NCBI GenBank assembly: GCA_037127315.1
Contig: JBBBDQ010001122.1
Coordinates: 7,035,001-7,099,000 of the forward strand
Direction of reading: 5' to 3'
DNA from: Ascarosepion bandense
Taxonomy: Eukaryota > Mollusca > Cephalopoda > Sepiida > Sepiidae
DNA length: 64,000 bases
Shown here: positions 42,801 to 52,500 of the stretch, piece after piece
How the letters are laid out: each line of letters opens with the position of its first letter
Numbering within the stretch: the stretch's first letter is position 1
Program-made: the position numbers and the translations under genes
The notes under the pieces: generated by a model
What the model was told of the DNA's origin: nothing
The model's database searches: none
What the model saw: only the letters and a program-made list of their open reading frames with translations

Positions 42801-44140
42801 TGTTTTTTTAGGAATAAAATTGAGTAGTTTGGTGTTTCAGGAATTAAATTTTTCCCGTTTTACTTAAAAAGATTTTGGAAATTCAGGAATTAAATTTTCC
42901 CCGTTTTTACTGAAAAAAGTTTAGTATTTCATGAATGAAATTTGTCAATACTACTGAAGAATATTTTGGTATTTCATGATTGACATTTTTCTGTTCTACT
43001 TAAGAACATTTTGGTATTTCAGGAATTAGATTGTCCGGTTCTACTTAAGAATAGTTTGGTTTTTCAGGAATGAAATTTTCCGATTTTACTTAAGAATAGT
43101 ATAGTATTTAAGAAATAGAAATTACCGCTAATTTTTAAGAATAGTTCGTTATTTTATGAATGGAATTTGACAGTTATACTTAAGAATAATTTCGTATTTC
43201 ATGAATTAATTTTGCCAGTTCTACTTAAATATATTTTGGTATTTCATGAATTAAATTCTTAACTTCTAATTAAGTATAGTTTGGTATTTCATGAATAAAA
43301 TTTGCCAGCTCTAATCAATATAGTTTGGTATTTCAGGAATTAAAATTTCCAGTTCTATTTAAGAATAATTTAGTATTTCAGGAATGAAATTTGTCAGTTC
43401 TAGTTAAAAATACTTTGATAGTCCAGGAATTAAATTTTCCAGTTTTACTTAAGAATAGTTTAGTATTTCAGAAATTACTTTTTTTACTATTATTTTAGAA
43501 TAGTTTGGTATTTATGGAATTAAATTTGCCAGTTCTACTTAAGGATAGTATGTTATTTCATAAATTAATTTCTCCAGTTCCACTTAGTAATATTTTGGTA
43601 TTTCAGGAACGAAATTTTCGGTCCTACTTAAGAATAGTTTGGTATTTCAAGAATGAAATTTCGGGTTCTACTTAATATTAGTTTGGTATTTCAGGAAATA
43701 AATTTTCCGTTTCTACCTAAGAATATTAAAAGTTATTATTTCGGGAATTAAATTTCCGGTTCTGCTTAAAAACATTTTGGTATTTTAGCAATTAAATTAT
43801 CCGGTTTTATCTAAGAATAGTTTGTCATTTTAGGAATTAAATGTTCCAGTTCTACTTTAGTATAGTTTAGTATTTTAGGAATTAAATTTTCCAATTTTAC
43901 TTATTAACAATTTGGTATTTCAAGAACGACATTTGCCAGTTCGACTTAAGAATAGTTTGGCATTTCAGGTATTATATTTTTAAGTTCTAATTAGGTATAA
44001 TTTGGTATTTCATGAATTAATGTTTTTCGGTTCTACTAAAGAATATAAAGAATACTTTGGTATTTCATGTACGAAATTTGCCAGTTCTACATAAGAATAG
44101 TTTGGTATTTCATGAATAAAATTTTCCGGTTCTACTTTAG
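42801..44140 (+). repeat. Satellite 1, domain III: diverged 45-bp monomers
   Basis: About 30 monomers of consensus like AGAATAGTTTGGTATTTCAG, GAATTAAATTTTCC, AGTTCTACTTA. They are mutually diverged with no clear dimer pattern, as expected of an old array edge. Confidence 0.95.
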
Positions 44141-44357
44141 AAAAACCACAAAAAAAAGAAAAACAACCTTGGCGTTAAACATTTACCATTTACCGTTTTT
44201 TTAAGAACGCTCACGTAACGGTGATTTTTTTTTTTGAACGCTCACGTGACGGAGAATTTTTGAACGCGCAATTTTTAAAATAACAAGAAAATATAACCTT
44301 TTCCTCTATGGTTGTATGAACTTAATATGCATTTTTTAGTATGGTTACACTTAGTCA

Positions 44358-44665
44358 GGATGTGCGTTGTGGCGCAGTGGATATCGGCTCGGAACGAGAA
44401 ATCGGGGAACCGAGTTCGAATTCTAGTTGAATTCCTTGCATTCACTTACGAGCAAATACCCTTGGGAAAGGTATTAATCCGTCTCTTCCCTCCAGTTATG
44501 GGTTAAATAATAGGACAGATTGGGTTCTATAGCCTTGGTCGGTAACCAGTCTACCGCAGAAAGCAATGGCAACCTACTGCGGGATAATCTTCTGCCCAGT
44601 CAGTCATGTCTCTTTCGAGACATGATCGCCCAAAGCGTGTATCGCGCAAGGCACTTAACTGACTG
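44358..44665 (+). mobile_element. tRNA-derived SINE, family A, with perfect 11-bp target duplication
   Basis: Full-length copy with A box TGGCGCAGTGGATATCGG and B box GAGTTCGAATTC. Flanked by ACACTTAGTCA at 44347-44357 and 44666-44676, a perfect 11-bp target duplication. The best preserved copy in the window. Confidence 0.95.
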
Positions 44666-44829
44666 ACACTTAGTCATAATTTCTGTTCTTTCATTCAATA
44701 GAACATTCTTGTTTGGGAATAGCATAATCGCTAACTTTTCATTCCCGCACAGTCTGCATATTTTGCCACCATTGTAAGACTTGGCTGTTTTCACTATACT
44801 CCACGTTATTTCTATTTTATTTTTTTTCA

Positions 44830-45010
44830 TATTTTGATTTCCTATCTGTCACGCTCAGTGGTTTAGATTATTTGTTTTCTTATGTCTTAATTTAAGATAC
44901 TCAATAGTAAGTACATCAATATATATGTTGCCGTCAATGTAGACAGCTTATCGATATAAATATTTTGTCGTCATTTTTGATGGAACAGGTCCAATCACAA
45001 TATAATGCGT
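44830..45010 (+). repeat. Diverged copy of the 35.3-36.1 kb unit
   Basis: Shares ATCTGTCACGCTCAG, TTCTTATGTCTTAAT, GATACTCA, ATCAATATATATG and TCGTCATTTTTGA with the duplicated unit at 35293-36090. Confidence 0.7.
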
Positions 45011-45252
45011 TAACGTTGTTTGGAATGAAATGTAAAAGCAAGCAGTCATGACTCAGTAGGAATAGTGACATCTGTTCAAACGATTGGATCATGTAAACAA
45101 ATGCTTGCTACAAAAACAAGATACTTTCTAGGATTGATTGATTTGTACTTTGGCTTTTATTTGTAAGATTATTTAAAACTAAAAAATATTTTGGATTGTA
45201 AATATAATTCTTTTTTTTTTGCAAGTGAATAATGCATTAGCAATTTTGTAGG

Positions 45253-45386
45253 TGATGTAATGAATATGTATTGAATATGTAATGAATATGTATTGAATAT
45301 GTAATGAATATGTATTGAATATGTATTGAATATGTAATGAATATGTAATGAATATGTATTGAATATGTAATGAATATGTATACACC
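45253..45386 (+). repeat. 12-bp minisatellite grown from a Gypsy LTR edge
   Basis: About ten units alternating TGAATATGTAAT and TGAATATGTATT, ending ATGTATACACCTTAC. The 3' LTR edge at 46947 reads TGATATGATGAATATGTAAT then GAATATGCATACACCTCACC, so this is probably the first 40 bases of the 5' LTR with an expanded 12-mer. Open frames here (HIHYIFNTYS) are artefacts. Confidence 0.85.
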
Positions 45387-45390
45387 TTAC

Positions 45391-45662
45391 TGTAGACAGT
45401 TTCACTAAGAGGCCAGAAATTGTTGAGTACCGACATCCGACTGCAACAAATACAATAAACGCATAAATAATGAAAATTTTAGGCGCTTTGGTCTCCCTAA
45501 AAGTTTAGTAATTGACAACGGAACGCAGTTTACGGGAAGAGAATTCAAGGAATTCTGTTCATCATTGTCCATTGATCACGTGACAACGCCAGTGTATCAT
45601 ACAAGATCGAATGGACAGGCGGAAAAATTCGTGGACACCTTTAAACGAGCAATAAAGAAAAG
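45391..45662 (+). pseudogene. Ty3/Gypsy integrase, N-terminal part of core
   Basis: Reads [13 protein letters not shown], then [20 protein letters not shown] and [38 protein letters not shown]. This is the retroviral-type integrase core of Ty3/Gypsy elements, with the second catalytic Asp (DNGTQF) and the catalytic Glu (NGQAEKF) kept. One frameshift separates the first block. RT, RNase H and the integrase zinc-binding region are deleted: the LTR-derived minisatellite adjoins VDSF directly. The core is then interrupted by a LINE-tail element. Confidence 0.88.
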
Positions 45663-46110
45663 ACGTCTATTGAACAGGTTAAGAGGCTCATCCCTTGTTC
45701 CCTGTTTAGGATGTGGTTTCCGGCTTTCTCTTTTCCAATCTTCTCACTTTTTTTCTTTGCAATTGGAGTAGATAGATCTATCTATCGCCCGGTTCACACT
45801 CCACCCACGTCTATTGAACAGGTTAAGAGGCTCATCCCTTGTTCCCTGTTTAGGATGTGGTTTCCGGCTTTCTCTTTTTCAATCTTCTCACTTTGTTTTT
45901 TCTTTTTAATTGGAGTAGATAGATCTATCTATCTATCGCCCGGTTCACACTCCATCCACGTCTATTGAACAGGTTAAGAGGCTCATCCCTTGTTCCTTGT
46001 TTAGGATGTGGTTTCCGGCTTTCTCTTTTCCAATCTGTTCACTATTACGTAGCCCGCTGTGCATCAGTGGCGTTACCGCCTTGCTCGGGGTGATACGATT
46101 AAAAAAAAAG
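45663..46110 (+). mobile_element. LINE-tail composite element inserted in Gypsy integrase
   Basis: Three tandem units of about 141-151 bases starting GTCTATTGAACAGGTTAAG at 45665, 45809 and 45960. The palindrome-like TAGATAGATCTATCTAT lies between units. It finishes with GTGGCGTTACCGCCTTGCTC, GGGGTGATACGATT and an A-run. Same family as 20947-21280 and 57560-57880. Confidence 0.85.
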
Positions 46111-46905
46111 TCAAGATGTGGACACGAATGAAAGAAATATTCAAAAATTTTTGGCAGTATATAGGATTGCGCCAGCAGAGTTAATGTTATGAGGAAAATA
46201 CGCTCTGTCTTCGAGAGGCTGTTTCCTAGTCCGGTGAGGAAAACTCCGAAAAAAAAAACCAAATACGCTCTGTCTTCGAGAGGCTGTTTCCTAGTCCGGT
46301 GAGGAAAACTCCGAAAAAAGAAAACCAAATACGCTCTGTCTTCGAGAGGCTGTTTCCTAGTCCGGTGAGGAAAACTCCGAAAAAAGAAAACCAAATACGC
46401 TCTGTCTTCGAGAGGCTGTTTCCTAGTCCGGTGAGGAAAACTCCGAAAAAGAAAACCAAATACGCTCTGTCTTCGAGAGGCTGTTTCCTAGTCCGGTGAG
46501 GAAAACTCCGAAAAAAGAAAACCAGATGACTAAAGCGTATAAGCCAGGTGACAAAGTTTTTTTCAAGAACTTGGGTTGGAAAAATGTATTGGGAAAAAAG
46601 AATTATAACCAAAAGGATTGGACAGGTCATATATGACATAAAAGGGGAAAGATTTAGGTAGAAAAGACATTAGAATCAATTAAGACCCAGACACACTACA
46701 GATGTCACGGAAAATACCAAAGAAATTCCAATAGAAATCCTGAAATTCTCGTTTCAGCAAGTCAACATTCGCCAATGGAAGTATTCCCAACCTCAAGGCC
46801 AAAAGTACCAGTGTGTCAAACGCCATCACGGCAGAGAGGTTTGAGGCGAAAAAGACTTAGGAAAAAAATCGATGGATTAGGTCTAGACCTTAAAAAGAGG
46901 AAATA
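46111..46905 (+). pseudogene. Ty3/Gypsy integrase, C-terminal part
   Basis: Resumes VDTNERNIQKFLAVYRIAPA, ELM, then IRSVFERLFPSPVRK amplified in tandem. After the repeats it reads KPGDKVFFKN and TKRIGQVIYDIKGE, then RPRHTTDVTE, the usual integrase C-terminal domain of K02A2.6-type Gypsy elements. A frameshift, stops and the minisatellite make it non-functional. The 3' LTR begins 42 bases after its last recognisable residues. Confidence 0.85.
46195..46527 (+). repeat. 66-bp minisatellite inside Gypsy integrase
   Basis: Five copies, starts of CGCTCTGTCTTCGAGAGG at 46201, 46266, 46332, 46398 and 46463. The spacing of 65 or 66 depends on the length of an A-run. In frame it is a 22-residue repeat, ENQIRSVFERLFPSPVRKTP plus two Lys, derived from the integrase linker. 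Confidence 0.96.
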
Positions 46906-46946
46906 TTGAAGCTAAATTTCACGGGAAAATTTAGCTCACCTGGAGG

Positions 46947-47065
46947 TGATATGATGAATATGTAATGAATATGCATACACCTCACCTTGGTTCCCCCTCA
47001 CAGTAATGTGATTGGCAGGTGTCAGCCATAAATATAGACGAAGGCGAGGACTACTACTACAATCT
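46947..47065 (+). mobile_element. Gypsy 3' LTR, 5' part
   Basis: Begins TGATATGATGAATATGTAAT after a short purine tract (TGGAGG) that may be the polypurine primer. Contains TATACACC-like and CAGCCATAAATATAGACG, the latter a possible TATA region. The 3' limit is not defined. Confidence 0.6.
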
Positions 47066-47069
47066 AAAA

Positions 47070-47585
47070 ATTATTTCTAGCTTTAAATAACCTGCTAAAA
47101 TTTCAAAAGCCGTGAAAAAAAAAAAACAGAAAAAAACAACAACAATCAATTAACCCCATTTGGGATTCATTGGCTGAAGTTACTCTAGTTTGAAATTTAT
47201 GAAATATTTCAATCAAAAACATTTTCAGGAAAATATACCTCTCAAGTTCACTGTAACTGTTATAACTCTTTTTCTAGTACGAATGAGAGTTTTCATCTTG
47301 TTTAAGATAGTGCTGAAACTCAGTATCTTGATTATATTATTAGGTTTTGTTTGTGAATCATCATCAGCAGTCTATAAGATTTGATGAGTATTGTCTTCAT
47401 TAAGTCCTGGGGGGGGTCATTATCTTCATGTCATTTAAATAATTGATCTGAAAAAAAAAAGGTTAATTCTCGCCAAAACTTTATATTAAAACAGCTGGAG
47501 ATCCGAGGAAGGATTAGACGTGATCAGAGTATAGAAATTTGTGCGGCCCGGCAAAAGTATAAAAAGTTAAAACTGAACTGGCTTC
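47070..47585. other. No gene recognised
   Basis: AT-rich, with A-runs at 47117 and 47450 and a G-run at 47410. Confidence 0.4.
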
Positions 47586-47589
47586 ATTA

Positions 47590-50500
47590 TTACACCTATT
47601 CTCTGATCTTTATCAAACCTATAGGCAGATGATACCACAGTGTATGGGCGCTTCTTCAAATAATTAGCAAAGCTATAGACAGATGATACAACAGTGTATG
47701 GGTACATCTTAAATAATTAGCAAAGCTATAGACAGATGATGCCAAAGTTAATAAGTGAATCTTCAAATAATTAGCAAAGCTTTAGGTAAAGGATACAACA
47801 GTGTATGGGTACATCTTCAAATATTTAGCAAAGCTATAGGCAGATATAACCACATTGTATGAGTGCATATTGAAATAATTAGGAAAGCCTTAAGTAGATG
47901 ATACAACAGTGTATGGGTACATCTTCAAATATTTAGCAAAGCTATAGGCAGATATAACCACATTGTATGAGTGCATATTGAAATAATTAGGAAAGCCTTA
48001 AGTAGATGATACAACAGTGTATGGGTACATCTTCAAATATTTAGCAAAGCTATAGGCAGATAATACCACAGTGTAGGGGTGCATATTTAAATAATTAGCA
48101 AAACCTTAGGTAGATGATACAACAGTGTATGGGTGCATCCTCAAATAATTAGCAAAACCTTAGATAGATGATACAACAGTGTATGGGTACATCTTCAAAT
48201 ATTTAGCAAAGCTATAGGCAGATATAACCACATTGTATGAGTGCATATTGAAATAATTAGGAAAGCCTTAAGTAGATGATACAACAGTGTATGGGTACAT
48301 CTTCAAATATTTAGCAAAGCTATAGGCAGATATAACCACATTGTATGAGTGCATATTGAAATAATTAGGAAAGCCTTAAGTAGATGATACAACAGTGTAT
48401 GGGTACATCTTCAAATATTTAGCAAAGCTATAGGCAGATAATACCACAGTGTAGGGGTGCATATTTAAATAATTAGCAAAACCATAGGTAGATGATACAA
48501 CTGTGTATGGGTGCATCCTCAAATAATTAGCAAAACCTTAGATAGATGATACAACAGTGTATGGGTACATCTTCAAATATTTAGCAAAGCTATAGGCAGA
48601 TAATACCACAGTGTAGGGGTGCATATTTAAATAATTAGCAAAACCTTAGGTAGATGATACAACTGTGTATGGGTGCATCCTCAAATAATTAGCAAAACCT
48701 TAGATAGATGATACAACAGTGTATGGGTAAATCTTCAAATATTTAGCTAAGCTATAGGCTGATATAACCACATTGTATGGGCGCATCTTCAAATAATTAG
48801 CAAAGCTATAGGCAGATGATACAATAGTGTATGAGTGCATCTTCAAATAATTAGGAAAGCTTTAAGTAGATGATAAAACAGTGTATGGGTACATCATCAA
48901 ATATTTAGCCAAGCTTTAGGTAGATGATACAACAGTGTATGGTTACATCTTAAATAATTAGCAAAGCTATAGACAGATGATACCAAAGTTAATAAGTGAA
49001 TCTTCAAATAATTAGCAACCTTTAGGTAGATGATACAACAGTGTATTGGTACATCTTCAAATATTTAGCTAAGCTATAGGTAGATAATACCACAGTGTAT
49101 AGGTGCATCTTCAGATTATTAGCAAAGCTTTAGGTAGATGATGCAACAGTGTATGGGTACATCTTCAAATATTTAGCAAAGCTATAGGCAGATAATGCCA
49201 CAGTGTACGGGTGCATCTTCAAATAATTAAGAAAGCTTTAGGTAGATGATACAACATTGTATGGGTGCGTCCTAAATAATTAGCAAAGCTATAGGCAGAT
49301 AATACCACAACGTATAGGTGCATATTCAAATAATTAGCAAAACCTTAGGTAGATGATACAACAGTGTATTGGTACATCTTAAATAATGATAAAAGCTATA
49401 TACAGATGATACTAAAGTTAATAAATGAATCTTCAAATAATTAGCAAAGCTTTAGGGAGATAATGCAACAGTGTATGTGTACATCTTCAAATAATTAGGA
49501 ATTCTTTAAGTAGACTGTACAGCAGTGTATGGGTGCATCTTCAAATATTTAGCAAAGTTATAGGCAGATAATACTACAGTGTACGGGTGCATCTTGAAAT
49601 AATTAGCAAAGCAATAGGCCGATAATACCACAGTATATAGGTGCATCTCCAAATAATTAGCAAAGCTATAGGCAGATAATGCCACAATGTATGGGTGCAT
49701 CTTCAAATAATTAGCAATGCTTTAAGTAGACTGTACAGCAGTGTATGGGTGCATCTTCAAATAATTAGCAATGCTTTAAGTAGACTGTACAGCAGTGTAT
49801 GGGTGCATCTTCAAATAATTAGCAATGCTTTAAGTAGACTGTACAGCAGTGTATGGGTGCATCTTCAAATAATTAGCAATGCTTTAAGTAGACTGTACAG
49901 CAGTGTATGGGTGCATCTTCAAATAATTAGCAATGCTTTAAGTAGACTGTACAGCAGTGTATGGGTGCATCTTCAAATAATTAGCAATGCTTTAAGTAGA
50001 CTGTACAGCAGTGTATGGGTGCATCTTCAAATAATTAGCAATGCTTTAAGTAGACTGTACAGCAGTGTATGGGTGCATCTCCAAATAATTAGCAAAGTTA
50101 TAGGCAGATAATACCACAGTATATAGGTGCATCTCCAAATAATTAGCAAAGCTATAGGCAGATAATGCCACAATGTATGGGTGCATCTTCAAATAATTAG
50201 CAATGCTTTAAGTAGACTGTACAGCAGTGTATGGGTGCATCTTCAAATAATTAGCAATGCTTTAAGTAGACTGTACAGCAGTGTATGGGTGCATCTTCAA
50301 ATAATTAGCAATGCTTTAAGTAGACTGTACAGCAGTGTATGGGTGCATCTTCAAATAATTAGCAATGCTTTAAGTAGACTGTACAGCAGTGTATGGGTGC
50401 ATCTTCAAATAATTAGCAATGCTTTAAGTAGACTGTACAGCAGTGTATGGGTGCATCTTCAAATAATTAGCAATGCTTTAAGTAGACTGTACAGCAGTGT

Positions 50501-51215
50501 ATGGGTGCATCTTCAAATAATTAGCAATGCTTTAAGTAGACTGTACAGCAGTGTATGGGTGCATCTTCAAATAATTAGCAATGCTTTAAGTAGACTGTAC
50601 AGCAGTGTATGGGTGCATCTCCAAATAATTAGCAAAGTTATAGGCAGATAATACCACAGTGTATGGGTGCATATTCAAATAATTAGCAAAACCTTAGGCA
50701 GATGATAAAACAGTGTATGGGTGCATATTCAAATAATTAGCAAAACCTTAGGTAGATGATACAACAGTGTATGTGTGCATCTTCAAATATTTAGCCAAGC
50801 TTTAGGTAGATGATACAACAGTATATAGGTACATCTTCAAATATTTAGCAAAGCTATAAGCAGAAAATACCACAGTGTAGAGGTGCATCTTCAAATAATT
50901 GGAAAAGCTATAGGCAGATGATAAAACAGTGTATGAGTGCATCTGCAAATTATTAGCAAAGCTATAGGCAGATATTACCGCAGTGTATGTGTGCATCTTC
51001 AAAAATTAGCAAAGCTTTAAGTCGCTGTTACAACAGTGTATGGGTGCATCTTCAAATAATTAGCAAAGCTATAAGCAGATAATACTACAGTGTATGAGTG
51101 CATCTTTAATTAACAAAGCTTTAGGTAGATGAAACAACAGTGTATGATACATTTCCAAATAGTTAGCAAAATTATAGATAGATGATACCACAGTGCATGG
51201 GTGCACTTTCAAATA
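47590..51215 (+). repeat. Satellite 2: 54-bp tandem array
   Basis: About 65 monomers around TTAGCAAAGCTATAGGCAGA, TGATACCACAGTGTATGGGT, GCATCTTCAAATAA. The left third shows 108-bp and longer higher-order patterns (repeated TATAACCACATTGTATGAGT). The centre holds two blocks of identical monomers (49690-50087 and 50176-50627), and the edges are diverged. Open frames of 138 and 156 codons (18-residue repeats) are artefacts. Confidence 0.97.
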
Positions 51216-51219
51216 TTTT

Positions 51220-51570
51220 GATGATCAGTGCCGGTCTGTTGATCTCTCATCTGACCTAATTCTCACAGCTGAATGGGGAAAAGAATTGATGATGTTATTC
51301 AATACATCCAAATCTAACACTTTACTATCTTTGCAGCTAGTAACCTTTATTCTTTGTACATGGTGATAAACTATCCTTATCCCATTCTTGCTCCTTTGAT
51401 AAAAATGAAGTTCCTCTCAGACAGCTATTGTCTCTAGAATCGTTACTTTGTTAGATGAACTCCCGAGAAAATGCTTTTCTGACAACGACAATCTTCGTCT
51501 CTTTAAGTCCAGAATCAATTAATATATATCCTACTCCTTCCTAAATAACCAACTACCTTGAGCACTCTCG
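51220..51570 (+). pseudogene. LINE RT and C-terminal fragments
   Basis: Reads SVDLSSDLILTAEWGKELMM, LFNTSKSNTLLSL (the region after the YADD box: LTAEWG--WLV-FN-SKTKLLSL). About 130 bases later it reads NSRENAF-like and ELPRKCFSDNDNLRLFKSRI (ORF2 end). The part between is deleted. Adjoins the end of satellite 2. Confidence 0.75.
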
Positions 51571-51749
51571 AGCCTTTTATCTAGTGAATTCTTGACAGCT
51601 ACTATCAAAGATCTCTAGCATGGTGAGGCAAATAAATAAACTGTAATAATAATGAGAGATGTAAAATTGTGAAAGTCAAACGAAGCAACAAATAACACAT
51701 AATTTATTCTTATACATGATGAATTACATTTTATATTATTTATAATGTA

Positions 51750-52150
51750 CTAGCTGACGTACCCAGTATATCTGGGGTATACAGACATATTATTTACATG
51801 TTAAAACATTTTAACCCCTTAATCTCTGACCACAGTCTTAACAACGCAAGATATGCAGATAATTGTTCGATTCCTTGTCATGGTTGGCTTTAGCACCTCG
51901 GAATCTAACACCACGTCAGATTGCATCAGAGAAAGACAGTTTCTTTTTCTCATTCGTTTTATTATACAAGAGGGACAAACGGCGTAGCATCGATTCTAGG
52001 AAACAGAAGGAGGAAGAACTTCAGGAAAACGCGTTTCAGTTTATTGGCGTAGCATCTCGCCACGTGCGTCCTTAGCTTGTCTATAGAATATGCGTGTGGA
52101 AAGCATATCGACGCGTCAAAAGTCTTGCTGACTTCGCGCCGTTTTGGAAT
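51750..52150 (-). mobile_element. Second Helitron family, 3' end
   Basis: The minus strand ends CCCAGATATACTGGG (hairpin), TACGTCAG, CTAG with T following. This is a Helitron-type terminus distinct from the 15194 family. The 5' end was not located, so the right limit is a guess. The interior is GC-richer, with no RepHel motif. Confidence 0.6.
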
Positions 52151-52403
52151 AATATCCAAAACTGAGACAAAGGTAATCTATCTGCAAGATGTTCTGATCA
52201 ATGGCTGAACATTCTGGCCAGGCCTTCTCATTCTGAAGCATGATACAATGTGGATAGCAGCCACAGGGAGCAAACTGCAAGAACTCCGACAGAAGGTGGG
52301 GAAAAGAAATTACTAGACAGAATGTCTTGTTGTCAGCAAAAATAACGAAGTGTTTTAACAGAGGACGGAATAAGCGACAGCGAACGCATAGGGATGGACA
52401 AAG

Positions 52404-52500
52404 ATAACTTTCCAATGCTAAGCAAATTATTAAGAAACAGCAAAATTTCGTTAAAAACAAAGCAAGGAGTACCGAAATGTTACGCAATATCAGTCGTTTT
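52404..52500 (+). pseudogene. RTE ORF fragment at left edge of satellite 3
   Basis: In one frame: LSKLLRNSKISLKTKQGVPK then CYAISVVLY. RTE-like proteins read L-NR-IS-ETR-RVLNCYV-SVLLYGSE at this place, so this is ordinary, non-repeated RTE sequence running into the first satellite unit. Confidence 0.8.

Noticed and set aside
45169..45436. Frames with HIHYIFNTYSL repeats
   Set aside because: Translation of the 12-bp minisatellite.
49695..50651. Open frames of 138 and 156 codons with 18-residue repeats
   Set aside because: Satellite 2 monomers of 54 bp read in frame; the same array elsewhere is full of stops.
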